NCBI GenBank assembly: GCA_963693285.1
Contig: OY848928.1
Coordinates: 1,364,501-1,428,500, forward strand
Reading direction: 5' to 3'
DNA length: 64,000 nt
From: Xestospongia muta
Lineage: Eukaryota; Porifera; Demospongiae; Haplosclerida; Petrosiidae
Shown here in pieces: positions 22,498 through 39,000 of the stretch. How positions within the stretch are numbered: the first letter of the stretch is position 1; each line of letters opens with the position of its first letter. The notes below the pieces were generated by a model. It did not search any database, was not told the origin of the DNA, and saw only the letters and a program-made list of their open reading frames with translations. A program made the position numbers and the translations under genes.

Positions 22498-22961
22498 AAT
22501 AGTTACAGCAATCAGATTAATTTCTCTCTTTAAGATCGCAAAAATGACAGCTAGTACAATGAATCTATGGCAAGGCGTTTCGCGTTCGCGTACGCGCACT
22601 CGTATTTCGCCGTTGCTTGGACACAAATTTAATTTTTGAAATAAACACAGCTAAAACATTTATTCATAAATTTCTCACAGTCTAGAAAATATGACTGCTT
22701 CTTTGTAACTACAATTATTAAATATTGCCAATTTATTTGCTTAGCTTGGCATCATGTAGTGAGAGCATCAGTCAGAATAGTTTTGAACCATGCTATCATG
22801 TACATTGATATACCAGAACAACTAGTGTATTAAAAATAATAACTTTAAATGTCGTATAATTAAACATAATTAGTACTGAAACAAGTGAGGGGGGTAAATG
22901 ATTTGCGTGTATGTACAATTTACAATATTGTTAATTAGTTCTGTGTGTACATGTACAATAG
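22498..22961. other. Spacer between tandem paralogues with promoter-like CpG-rich block
   Basis: Within this spacer, 22568-22622 is CpG-dense (gcgtttcgcgttcgcgtacg and onward) in otherwise AT-rich DNA, directly upstream of paralogue A. It is about 80 percent identical by eye to the block upstream of paralogue B at 24310-24366. The remainder (22640-22961) is AT-rich with nothing recognised. Confidence 0.6.
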
Positions 22962-24248
22962 TCATTTCTCCAACAAGGATGGTTGATTCTCTAACACCAC
23001 TTTAAGCAACCTTTCGATGTACTCATGAAGTCTTCCTTGATTTTCTTTGATAGAATCACATTCTATGCTTTTAGTTTTCAACTCATCTTCAACATGCATT
23101 ATAGTCTCCTTCATTTCGTCTACTTTGGTATTCAACTTGTTCTCACGTTCTTCAGACTCAGTTAGTAATTTCTTTATGCTATCAATATCGTTTTTTGTGG
23201 ATTGATACTTGTTCTTGAAGTAATGCATCTCTTCTAAAGCTTTGTCAGCTACCTCTTGCAGATCTGCATTAGCTTGTAAAAGCTTCACTTGTTTAGTTTT
23301 AAACACCTTGTTTTCATTTTCCAAAGCATTCAATTGTGTCTCGGATGACAACCTCTCACATGAGTGCATATCTATAATTTGCTGAAGAGTTTGTTTCAAT
23401 TCTTTATATTGGGTCGACAGATCCATAATCTCTTTGATCTGGTTACTCTTCAAATTCTCAGCATCTTCCAATTGAGCTTGTAATCTTGACTTCTCCTTTC
23501 TCAATTGATCAATAGCAAGATTTTTCTTTGCGTTGATATCTAAAATCTCTTTAGCTTTGATACTATTCAATTTCTTGGCCTTCTCCAATTTATTTTTCAG
23601 ACTTGCAGTCATCTCCTTCTCCTTTTGCAGATCATTGATAGCGCCAATTTTCTCGACGTTCAATTCCTTCAATTTGGCCAGCAGTTGTGCATTCTTCTCT
23701 CTCTCCATAGCCAAATCTTCCATAGTCGTGTCTTTAACTGTATTCAAATCTTCAACTGGGGCATTTATGGGCCTCTCAGACTCATCAAACTGAGCCAATT
23801 CAACCACGGTTTCCTCCTCACTAATCGCGTTTTCAATATTAGAATCTATCTCTTTTCTTTCTTGGGCAATTTGCTCCTCCGAGTCACCTAGCTGGACGCA
23901 GTTTTGTGAACTATCAACCACGCCTACAAGCTTCTTGTCTTGTTCTTGTTGCTGATGAGAGTCCTCCTTAAATGTTGTTGTTTTGTTCTCGGGCTCCACG
24001 ATTATCTCAATGGAATCGTTTTGAGAAGCCACTCTTGTATGTTTAGGAGTGCTTAAAAATTGGTTGTACAGGTGTCGACCAAGAAAGAACCCTAACGGTA
24101 GAATTGCTGGCAACACAGACATCACTATACCAGCTCCTACGCAAATATCGAAGACTCTGCTAAAACTTTCTGTTGTAGAAAGACTAGCATTAGTAAAGGA
24201 TCCTCCGCTGATCCAGTTGGGATGATTGTGAAGAATAAGATAACTCAT
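22962..24248 (-). CDS. Membrane-anchored coiled-coil protein with a Rab11-FIP-like C-terminal motif, paralogue B
   Basis: This intronless frame encodes 428 residues from MSYLILHNHPNW (ATG at 24248; an in-frame Met 12 codons upstream is less likely because similarity with paralogue A is better from MSY). The layout equals paralogue A: hydrophobic segment AGIVMSVLPAILPLGFFLGR (about residues 37-56), then HLYNQFLSTPKHT, then coiled coil shortened by about 270 residues, then LHEYIERLLKVVLENQPSLL near the C-terminus. It is a tandem duplicate, 464 bp from paralogue A on the same strand. Confidence 0.7.
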   Translation of the reverse strand: MSYLILHNHPNWISGGSFTNASLSTTESFSRVFDICVGAGIVMSVLPAILPLGFFLGRHLYNQFLSTPKHTRVASQNDSIEIIVEPENKTTTFKEDSHQQQEQDKKLVGVVDSSQNCVQLGDSEEQIAQERKEIDSNIENAISEEETVVELAQFDESERPINAPVEDLNTVKDTTMEDLAMEREKNAQLLAKLKELNVEKIGAINDLQKEKEMTASLKNKLEKAKKLNSIKAKEILDINAKKNLAIDQLRKEKSRLQAQLEDAENLKSNQIKEIMDLSTQYKELKQTLQQIIDMHSCERLSSETQLNALENENKVFKTKQVKLLQANADLQEVADKALEEMHYFKNKYQSTKNDIDSIKKLLTESEERENKLNTKVDEMKETIMHVEDELKTKSIECDSIKENQGRLHEYIERLLKVVLENQPSLLEK

Positions 24249-24309
24249 AATAGTAATAGCAAGCAGATAAATCTCTCTCTTCAAGTTTCTGATGTTTCAC
24301 TAAAATAAC

Positions 24310-24366
24310 AGCTAGACGTTTCGCGTTTGCGTACGCGTACTCGTATTTTGGCGTTGCCCGGAAACG
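24310..24366 (-). promoter_or_regulatory. CpG-rich promoter-like block of paralogue B, duplicated at 22568-22622
   Basis: Both copies share gtttcgcgtt(c/t)gcgtacgcg followed by (c/t)actcgtattt(c/t) and a gcgttgcc-like end, 60-75 bp upstream of the MSY start codon. The block contains the perfect palindrome gcgtacgc. The surrounding DNA is AT-rich, so this conservation suggests a shared core promoter that was duplicated with the gene. Confidence 0.5.
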
Positions 24367-24483
24367 CCAAAATTTTTTTTTGAAAATTTAAAAATGTTAT
24401 TTTTAAAATGAAACAAAAAGCATAATACTTATAATAGGGATATCCGTGAAATGATAATATTTATGTTTATATTGACTGAAAAT

Positions 24484-27400
24484 TTACTCTAGTCTTGAAA
24501 CTTCTTCCAATAAAGATGGCTGTTTCTCCATTACTACTGCAAGCAGTTTTTCCAAATGTTTATGAAGTCTGTTGTTCTCTCCCTCATAGCTAGCAAGTTT
24601 AGATTCCATGTCAGTTGCACTAGCATTCGACAGCCTTTTTTGATACTGATTATTTCTCTCCAAGGTTTTCAATTTAGTTTCAAATTCCAAAATTTCAGTA
24701 TGATGCTTGTCTTTCAATTGTTGTAGATCTGCTTCACTCTTAACTTGTTGTGCTTGTAGTTTCTCTTCAAGATCGTCAATTTTAGTTTTCAATTTTTTCT
24801 CCTCCTCTTCATTCTCTTCAAGTTGTGATTGAGCACCTGCCAACTTTTCTAGTACAACAGCTTTGTCCTCATTTAATTCTTTCAATTTTGTCTCTGTTTC
24901 TTCTTTCTCTTTGATATGTTCATCATTTAAACTGTCCAATTTACCTTTTACTATTTCAATTTCATCATGTAGATTGGTATTCTGTTGTTTGATATCCAAA
25001 AGTTGCTTTTCATACATTTGTGTCTTCAATTTAGCCTCTTTGTCTATCTCAGAAAGTTTCTGGCGCAACTCTTCTCTTTCTGTAGTTACATCTGATGTTA
25101 TCATTTCTATTTGTTTCTTGTAATCTCTATTTGCTTGAGACACACTCTCTAGTTCATCTTTCAGTTTAATTTCAGCTTCTCTTGTTGTATCATTTATCTT
25201 CTTTAATTCCTGCAATTCAGTATCCTTTTCTTGTCTTACTCTGGCTAACTCACTATTTAAGCCATCAATCTGGGCTTTGAACTTTTCAAGTTCATCACTA
25301 AGACCTGTATTCTGTTGATTCTGTACTTGCATTTTCTTTTCGGCATCAGACAACCGGCTTTTGGTTAAAGCAAGTTCATTCTTACATGTATCCAGGTCAT
25401 GTTGTAGTTGTTCTAGATCACTATTGAATTTAGCCTTAGTTTCACTCAGTAAATCCTCCTTTATCTTCTGCTCATCTTCTAATTTTTGTAATGTTGTGTC
25501 CTTTTCTTCTCTCTCTTTCATCAGTTCATCATTGAGGCTGTTAACTTGAGCTTTGATTTCAACAATCTGACTATTGAGTTCTACTTTTTCCTGAACCACT
25601 TCTTTCAGCTGTCTTCCGTAGTCTTGTATCTTCAATGTGGTTAACAAGCTTTCTTTTTCTTTTTCACTCAGTTGAGCATTTAGGAACTCAATTTGGGTCT
25701 TTAAATTATTTACTTCACGTCTATCCTCTGTATTTGATTGTTTCATCTTATCTCCATTCATCTTCTTCTCTTCTTCTAACTTGAGTAATGTTACCTCTTT
25801 TTCTTCTTTCTCTGTGGTCAGCTGAGTACGAAGACAATTAACTTGGATCTTCAAGTCATCAACTTCTTTACTTAACTTAGTCTTCTCCTTATCCAGTTTC
25901 AACAACCGTTCTTCATAGTCTTGGATCTTTGAAGTAGTAGCTAAAATATCATTTTCCTTTTCACTCATTTGAACCCTGAGGCTTTCAGTCTCTGCTTTCA
26001 GTTCATTTAATTCGCCACTAAGCTCAGCATTGGAAACTTTCATCTTTAACAATGCACTTTCATTTATCTTTTTCTCTTCTTCTAATTCATGGAGTTTTGT
26101 GTCCTTTACCTGTCTCTCTGTTGTTAACTGAGCATTAAGGTCATCGACTTCCATTTTTAAGTCATCAAGTTCACTGTTGAGTCCATGTTTTGTTTTGTTC
26201 ACTTGTGATAATTGTTCTTCATAGTCTACAATTTTCTCATTAGCGGCAGAAACTTCTTTCTCTTTTTCTCTTAGTTCAGCTTGAAGGTTATCAATTTGGG
26301 TCTTAAGATCACTGATTTCAGCACGAAATGTCATTATTTCCTGATTAAGCTTCGACGTTAGTTCTTCATTACTCTTTACTTTCAAATTTACAACCGAAAG
26401 TTCGTTGTCTTTTTCCTTCAATTGAGCATTTAGACTTTCAATATGCATTTTGAAACTGTTTATTTTAACATGAAGCTCTGTTGTCTCCTGATCCAGCTTT
26501 GATATCTGTTCTTCATAGACCTGTGTCTTCATTTTGATAGCATTTTCTTTTTCTTTCAATTGAGCATTCAAGCTGACAATTTGAGTCTCAAACTGGTCGA
26601 GTTCTTGTTTTGATTTTAACATCAATGCTTCCTTCATCTGTTTTTCTTCCTCTTGCTCATGCAATACAGAAATCTCCTTTTCTTTTAGTCTATCAACCTC
26701 CTCTTTTAAACTGCCAATATCACTACGAAGATTGGCATTCTCTTGATCTGCTATTGACAGACGTTCTTCGTATTTCTGTACTGTTGAGCTAGCAGTTGAT
26801 AGAGCCTTATTTTGCTCTGCCAGTTGAGCATTGAGGATGTCAACTTGGGCTTTAAATTTGTCAAAAGCTTCTTTGAGTTCTTGTTTCGTCTCCAACAAAG
26901 CATTCTCGTTCTCCTTTCTCTGTTCTTCTAACTGAAGTAACAGCACGTCTTTCTCATCTCTCTCTTTTTTTAATTGAGCTTCAAAACTATCAACTTGGGT
27001 TTGGAACTTTTCAATCTCGTTAGCAAGCTCTGTCTTTTCTTTTTCCAAAACTTTCTGTCTTTCCAGTGCTCTTTTAACAATGACAACTTGATTTTCTTTC
27101 TCCAAATTGGCACTTTGTGAAAGCATTTGTACTTCCTCCTTATAATCTTCTACCTCTTTCTTCAGTTGTGAAGTCTGTTGTTGTTCAATTTGTAGCTTTG
27201 TTTCAATCTCATCTAACATCCTTGATACATCAGCATTTGTCTCCAACAATTGATCATTTACTTCCTTCTCTTTGGTTAATTCAGTATTAAGGTTTTCAAT
27301 TTGTGTTTTCAGCTCGCTAATTTCACTGCCAAGCTTGGTATTTTGCTGAGTTATTGCCTGAAGTTGCTCTTTTTGAGCATTTATTTCCAGTTTGGAGGCA

Positions 27401-30084
27401 GCAATCTCACTTTCTGCATCCAATAGCTTCTTTTGGAGGTCATTTAGTTTGGTTCTTTCTGAATCAGCTTTCACTATGAGCATTTCAATTTGTTCATTGC
27501 AGTTCTTGTTGAGAACAATTGTTTGCTTAAGCTCATCTTCAAGATCACCCAATTTACTCAACAATTCTCTGTTTGTCTTCTTCTCGCTGCTTAATTGACT
27601 ATTCAGGTCATCAATGTCAGCTTTGAACTTGTCACATTCACTGCAGAGATTAGTAGGCTGTTCTTTCATTTCCGGTACTTGTTCTTTGTAGCTCTGTATT
27701 TCTAATTTATGAGCCATTGAATCCCTTTCTGCTTTTGCGAGTGTCTCTTGGAGTTGCTCTGCTTGAGTATCTATCTTCTGTTTAAGGACTTGTATTTGCT
27801 CTTCATAATTCTGTAACTTTGTCATCAGTTGAGAGTTCTGTTGAACTTGGTCTTCGAGCTTGGTTCGAGTTTCTTTTAATTGAATCATTGTGTCGGTATT
27901 TGATGCTTTTGGCATTTCTTTTTCTCTATTCAGGTCACCATTTAAACTATCCACTTGTTCTGTAAGTTTGTCAGACTTGATGTTAAACTGTTGGCTCAAT
28001 TTTGACAATTCATCCATGTGTCTCTCTTTCTCAATTGTGGCAGTCTGAGAGTTCTTGATAGCAAGTTGTTCTTCTGCTTTCTCTTTGTCTAATTGAATGC
28101 TCTCCATTTCACTTTCAAGAGTAGACACTCTTTGTTTAAGAGCATCTTCTGGTAGTTCTTTTTCTTGTGATTGCTTGGATGATGTATCTAGTCGACTGGT
28201 AAGTGGTGTTAATTCAACCTTCATTTCTGAATTTTTAGCATCTGATTTCTTGGGACTCTCTGAAGTAATTTCTTTTGTTGAAAGTAGTTGAGACAAATGA
28301 GCTTTCATATTATCTAATTTTGTTTTAAGTTTGTCTTCAACTTCTTTGCTTTTGTCAACTTTGTCTTGCAATTCAGCAGCAACCAAATGTAACTCCTGAA
28401 TTTCCTTACTTTTGTTCTCCTTCTCAATTGTGACTGCTTCTAAAGATTTCTGAAGTTGGACTAGGTTGTCGTGGGAACCAATAGGTGGAGTAGGACTTGG
28501 AAGAAACTCATCACGAACAAGGACTAGTCTTAATGGATCTGTAGACTCCTTCAATACTTGAAGAGCTTTGGCAATGTCAGTTGACCAGGACAGTAATCCA
28601 TTGACTTCAAGGATCATGTCGCCAACTTCAAGGGGTAAAGATGATTTCATGACTTGTTGAACGACAATGTTTGACACGCCAGAAAAAGGTGATCTGGTAA
28701 TAACCTTAACTTGAAATCCCAAAGGATCAGACTCAGCATCTCTCTGTAATACAATAGCAAACACTCTTTTCTTATGAACTTGTTCATAGAGTGATGGAAA
28801 AACCGGTCTGACATGTTGTGCGAGTTTCTGTTGCAATAGGGCATTCCTCTGTCTCTCACTAGCTAAAAGGCTTTGTAATGAAACCATTTCTTTGTCTGAT
28901 AGGGAAGATTGAAGAGAAGAAGAGGACTCTAGTCCACATTTCTCTAATGAATCCAATGATTCCTGGAGTCTCCACAGTTCTTCTTGTTTTGAAAGAATAA
29001 GTGTGTTCATTTCTTGGATCTCTTTTTGAGCATTGTTAAAATCTAATGTTTTATGATCCAATTGATCTTCTAACTCAAGAGCATAGACTCTTTGGGACTG
29101 CAGCTCTAGGTCTACTGTACTGAGCATAAATGCATGCGGTTCCATTCTCTTCTTTTCCATTCTCTCTGCAGTAAGTAAGTTGCTTTCGAATAAAGCAAGT
29201 TGAATTCTTAATCTTGAAATCTCAGACTTTCTCCTTGTTAATGCTTTCAATAAAACTTGAGCCTCTTTTGCTGATGATAACTGTCGTACTTTTGTTTTAG
29301 CAACACGTGCCTTAGATTCCCATTCTTTGATTAATTGTTGCAGTACAACAGCTTGCTCTTTGATCTTGCAAAGGAACAATTTGTTGTCTCCTTCCAAAGA
29401 CGTCAGCATTTCCTGTAAATTGTCCTTTACTGTAGCTTGCTCAGGTGCAGTAATTTCTGGCTGAGAATTCTGTAAAGCTTGAGAATGTGGAGTGCTAGGA
29501 ATTAGGGGTAGTTGACGAGGATAAGACTTTGTTTTTCGTTTCAACTGACGCACATGCTGGATACCAGTATTACTGGGATTAGACAAGTAGCCCTGTAGAA
29601 AAAATGTATTCTATAATCGAAGAATAACGACTCAAAAGATTGTGTTACCTGTCTTGTGATTGAAGAAATGGAGTCTTTTGATGAATATTGTAACTCTAGC
29701 TTCCATCCCTAATAAAGAAAGCAACATGTAACATAACAAGAGCAATATGTTAGTAGCTACATGTTACATAGGTGGTCTTTGTTGAATACTTACTTCACTT
29801 TCAGTGCTTGTAAATAAGTGGTACAGAGATTCATCTGGTTTTACTGGCTGACCTATGAAAGAAGAACATACTGGTTTATCACAGAAAATGTTTTATGACT
29901 AGTTACATTTTGTTCCAGAAATAATGCACAATTCAAATTGATTAGGATCAATGGAGACCGAGCACTTCTTTAAAATCCCACAAATTACTTTCTCAGGTGT
30001 AGTATCCTGTTTAATAGTGATCTCTAACGATTTAGTTTTGTCACTAAAGAGTGATATATCCAAAGGAACACGGAGTCTAGCCAT
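24484..30084 (-). CDS. RA/ubiquitin-like - PDZ - long coiled coil protein with a Rab11-FIP-like C-terminus
   Basis: There are four exons: 29907-30084 (ATG at 30084), 29794-29852, 29649-29708 and 24484-29592. Phases are 1, 0 and 0, and the total is 5,406 nt, or 1,801 residues. Residues 1-90 (MARLRVPLDISLFSDKTKSL, EITIKQDTTPEKVICGILKK, FELCIISG, ESLYHLF, GWKLELQY) look like a ubiquitin-fold RA or FERM-F0-type domain. A coiled coil (about 150-360) precedes a PDZ domain (about 368-460: RVFAIVLQRD, DPLGFQVKV as the GLGF loop, SNIVVQQVMKSSLPLEVGDM, ILEVNG, ALQVLKES, LRLVLVRDE). About 1,300 residues of coiled coil follow, with the degenerate repeat seen as LKTQIDxLNAQLxEKE. The C-terminus LHKHLEKLLAVVMEKQPSLL matches the ends of the two neighbouring paralogues and resembles a FIP Rab11-binding domain. 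A role as a cortical or Golgi tether is inferred. Confidence 0.7.
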
Positions 30085-30208
30085 CAAAAAGAAGATATTG
30101 GGTGAGCCCCACCCACTATTTTTGCAACTTGTCGTAAATACTCTATTAGCTCGTTTGAAAAATAATTTTGAAAATGCAAATAAATAGAATTTCTTTGCAG
30201 CACGGTCG
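30085..30208. promoter_or_regulatory. Divergent promoter, about 124 bp
   Basis: This lies between the RA-PDZ gene (ATG at 30084, minus) and HSD17B4 (first ATG at 30209, plus). A tttctttgcag|c sequence at 30190-30201 could be an acceptor for a non-coding first exon of HSD17B4, in which case its true promoter lies further upstream, within the RA-PDZ gene. Confidence 0.4.
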
Positions 30209-34800
<4,592 letters not shown>

Positions 34801-34898
34801 CTTGTTGATGGAAAATATTTTTATAGATTTTAGGATTGCAACTTATAATAATTTTGTTTGAAAATGTATAAAATTTTGAGTTTTCGAAAATTCTCAAC
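34801..34898 (+). other. HSD17B4 3' untranslated region up to the assembly gap
   Basis: This is AT-rich sequence after the stop codon. It contains no recognisable P450 exon on the minus strand, so any missing P450 exons must lie within the gap or elsewhere. Confidence 0.5.
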
Positions 34899-35098
34899 NN
34901 NNNNNNNNNNNNNNNNNNNNNNNNNNNNNNNNNNNNNNNNNNNNNNNNNNNNNNNNNNNNNNNNNNNNNNNNNNNNNNNNNNNNNNNNNNNNNNNNNNNN
35001 NNNNNNNNNNNNNNNNNNNNNNNNNNNNNNNNNNNNNNNNNNNNNNNNNNNNNNNNNNNNNNNNNNNNNNNNNNNNNNNNNNNNNNNNNNNNNNNNNN
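34899..35098. other. Assembly gap (200 N)
   Basis: A run of exactly 200 N looks like a default-size placeholder, so the real length is unknown. It separates the HSD17B4 3' end from the P450 gene fragment. Confidence 0.97.
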
Positions 35099-35895
35099 AC
35101 TGACAATGAACATACTGCCATATGTCAATGCTGTCTTGTAGTCCTGTCACCTCTCCTAACTTATTACACAGTGCCTCACAAGACTTACTAACCAATGGAG
35201 CCATCTAGAGACAACAATTCTCAATAACGTAACAGAGTTATCATACTTTGTTCATATTTAACAGCATTAAAACTCCTTGATAACATTCTTCTCATCCTTC
35301 TCCAATCCTCTCCTCGACTATTAATTAAACCTCGAGCTGTAGAGGATGTCTTCTCACGTAGGAAATCAGGATTATGCTAGTGATGTTAGAGATAACGACT
35401 TAAATTTTTCTCTCACGTACTTCTCGATCTGTGAAAGTATCAAATTCTTTGATGGTGATTTGTCGTATGATTTCGAGATCATTTATTACAACGTAAGACC
35501 TTAAACCATTGTAGTACCTAGTGGGTGAGTGAGAGAGGAACATGATGTATTATAAATGAAAGGTGAGTATGTACCCAAAAATTGGACCAAATTTCTTTGT
35601 GTTTTCTTGAAGAAACGTCAAGATACCCTATTCATAAGAGGATGTCAATGTTACACATTACATATCACATACTGTCTTTCTTATCTCTTTAGCATTCCCA
35701 TAATAAAATTGAGGAGTTGGTCCCTTGATGCCACACTGAGAGAGAGATAAGTATATGAACTTTGACCTGTAAAGATTTAGTACTTAAAAAAGAATTCGTA
35801 TGCTGTATGACCTACTACCTGATAAAGAGGAGAACACCAATCAGTAAAGGGATAATCACCAAGACAACTGAAAGTGACCACAGAGTGACTACCAT
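35099..35895 (-). CDS. Cytochrome P450, CYP3-clan-like, N-terminal part (cut by the gap)
   Basis: Six small exons splice in phase: 35819-35895 (ATG at 35895), 35673-35766, 35575-35627, 35421-35517, 35263-35376, and 35204 down to about 35119. The N-terminus MVVTLWSLSVVLVIIPLLIG is a signal anchor for the ER membrane. It is followed by the proline-rich hinge GIKGPTPQFYYGNAKEI, KKFGPIFGYYNGLRSYVVIN, DLEIIRQITIKEFDTFTDRE, and the helix-C signature EDWRRMRRMLSRSF (WxxxR). The exon before the gap, SKSCEALCNKLGEVTG, matches the helix-D region of CYP3-type enzymes. The I-helix, ExxR and heme-binding Cys segments are absent, and nothing like them lies on the other side of the gap before HSD17B4. The gene is either completed in the gap or truncated by misassembly. 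It starts head-to-head with CMTR2, 128 bp apart. Confidence 0.8.
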
Positions 35896-36023
35896 TTTCT
35901 CTTAATTCCCTTGTCTCCAGCCCTCCTTTTTATTTATTAGATTTAAGGGCAGGGCTGGCTACGAGGTAACGAGGACTACGTTTTCCAGATTAGCCACGCC
36001 CAACAAAATTAAATTTAGCAGGC

Positions 36024-39000
36024 ATGTATGGAAGGGGTGCAGAAAGTGGAGACGACTGGTCACGTGGTAGAGGCTATAGATCACGTGGTAGAGGGTTAGG
36101 ATATAGAGGTGATGGACCTCCTGAGAGTAAGTATCGCAAGACGTACAATGTCAGTGACGAAGCTGAAGAACAAGTACGAGAGCTCTTTAAGAAGAAATTT
36201 CAATTTACCAATGAGTACCCACAACAATGGAAATTACCAGACCCAAACCAAATATTTCAAGATCCCCAATATGGGTTCCAGCAACTTTTAGATATTAAGA
36301 AATGTTTAAATGCCACAAAGAGTCAGTTAGACGAAAAAGAAATTATTTCCTGGCAACGTCATACAAAGTTCTCAAATAGAGCAGCTACGATTATCCCAGC
36401 AATACGCAAACAATTTAACACAGAACTTTGTACACAAGGATGGACGAAACTTCACGAAATGCTCACGATATTCAACATAGTCCCTGATTCCATGATTCGT
36501 CTCAATTCATTGCATCTATGTGAAGCGCCAGGCGCCTTTATAACCAGTCTAAATCATTATATTAAAACACATCGTATTGATGTTATTTGGAATTGGAAAG
36601 CTATTACCTTGAATCCCTATTACGAGGGTAACGACCTGGTGGCCCTTATAGACCAAGACCGGTTTATGATGGAGACAAGTGATAACTGGTACTTTGGTAG
36701 AGATAATAGCGGTGATATTATGACGTGGGATAATGTAATGGGACTTATGGAGTTAGTAAAGAAAGACCTAAAAGATGTCAATTTGGTATGTACATGTATT
36801 GGTATGTAGTATTCTGTGTTTGGGTTTCAGTCCATGCCTATAAAAAGCATAATTGTATAATATTTTTTGTTTGGGTTTCAGTCCATTTGCTGAGTGGCAT
36901 GGATATATAATATTCTGTGTTTGGGTTTCAGTCCATGCCCATAAAAAGCATAATTGTATAATATTTTATGTTTGGGTTTCAGTCCATTTGCTGAGTGGCA
37001 TGGATATATAATATTCTGTGTTTGGGTTTCAGTCCATTTACTTAATAGCATATGTATATAACGGTCTGTGTTTGGGTTTCAGTCCATTTGCTGAATAACA
37101 TATGTATGTAATGGTCTGTGTTTGAGTTTCAGTCCATATACACACAACACATTAATATTGTTATATCATTTAGGTGACAGCTGATGGCAGTATAGATTGT
37201 GCTAACAATCCAGCTGAACAGGAGAACTTGGTTGCTCAGCTGCTCTTTTGTGAGACACTCACTGCACTGCTGGTATTACGAGAGGGAGGGACCTATATTA
37301 TGAAGACATTTACAACACTAGAGTGTCAAACAGCTTGTTTAATGTATCTTCTGTCTATATGCTTTAAAGAGGTATTAATGGATGGATGGATTGATAAATG
37401 GATGAATTGGTGAATAAATGAAATAACGGATGGATATATAAATAGATAGATGGATGAATAAAAAGGTATAAAAAGAGTCAGGTGGATAGACTAATGGACG
37501 CCTATATTCTCTTCCAGGTCAATGTCTTTAAGCCCGTCACTAGTAAAGCTGGTAACTCTGAACAGTATGTTATCTGTGTTAACTATAAAGGCAAAGCATC
37601 ATTCTCTGATGCACATTGGGACAGACTGAGACTGGGGTTCAGTGAGTATCAGAATGAGTCTTCACTATGTTCACTTGATACACACAATAGATAGTCTATA
37701 CTCTAATAGAGTGTTGTTTCCAATGATGGCTATTCCCGACTCATTTCTGTCTCAATTGGTTAACTGTGCATCCAAATTTGCTAAATATCAAGTAAGTCCT
37801 TAAACAAAACATTTGTTTTAATGTCTCTCTCTCTCTCTCCCCCAGATTGATGCTATTGAGGAGAATCTACGTCTTTACATATGTATGAAATTTTCAGAGA
37901 GGAAACACATTCAAGAGGTATTACATAGCATCATGTCTTGCACGCATGCACACACACACACACATGTATACTGTAACTTACTGCAGGTCAAAGATCACTG
38001 CTGTAAAGAGTTTATAAACAGATGTAAATTAAAATCATTACCCAGAGAGAAAGCTGTCTTACCAAGAATACATTTAGTAAGTGTGATAGAGTGGACTCCA
38101 TTATGTCATCATTATATCATCATTATGTCATCATTATGGACTCCATTATGTCATCACTGTATTATTATTATTATATATACCAATTGACACTAATACATTA
38201 CATAAGATATAATATACACGATGAACTTATAGATAAAGTGGTGTTGTCATTATAATAGTTTATTTTGGAAACTTAAACCATCAAATTGTCTAATTTTTCG
38301 GTAGGATTATAAAATAGCTCTTTTTAATGTAGGATGGATTTCATGGACTCCACTCAGTACAACCTAGCAACTCTGATACTAGCACTGTTCTTGAGAGAAG
38401 GACTACAGGATCACTGGTATCTCGACTGGAGAAACTTCAACGACCTTGGTCGGATACAGTACGTGGTCAACAAGATATACTGTTAGGAGATGGAGAGTTA
38501 TCAAAAGCAGGTGTGTAACACTGATGACGGCTTGTATTAATAAGTTGTAGAGTGAAATCAGTATGGTGATCTAAGATAGCTATTGTATTTTTAGTAAGCT
38601 CTAGACTAGTGAACATCAGTACTTATCACAGTGACCTAGAATAGCTATCATTAACAAGTTTAGACTAGTGAACATCAGTACTTACCACAATGACCTAGAA
38701 TAGCTATCATTAACAAGTTTAGACTAGTGAACATCAGTACTTACCACAGTGACCTAGAATAGCTATCATTAACAAGTTTAGACTAGTGAACATCAGTACT
38801 TACCACAATGACCTAAGGGACCATGTTCATAGTAGTGGTATTTGTCATCCTCTCTTTTATCTCTATACCTGTATTACTATAGTCATAGACATTCGCAACA
38901 ACCTCCTTTGTTTGTGACCTCAATCTCTTTCGCTTTGGTATCTTCACGAACACGAGAGAAACATAGTGTGTTCACATGACATTCACGTGAACAAATAATG

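Noticed and set aside
22498..22626. Upstream extension of paralogue A (MCPSNGEIRVRVRERE...)
   Set aside because: It corresponds to the CpG-rich block also found upstream of paralogue B, where no continuous equivalent frame exists; similarity starts at MSYN.
36817..37140. CRISPR-like array of regularly spaced repeats
   Set aside because: The spacers are themselves repeats, the locus is an intron of a eukaryotic gene, and no cas genes exist here; it is a minisatellite.
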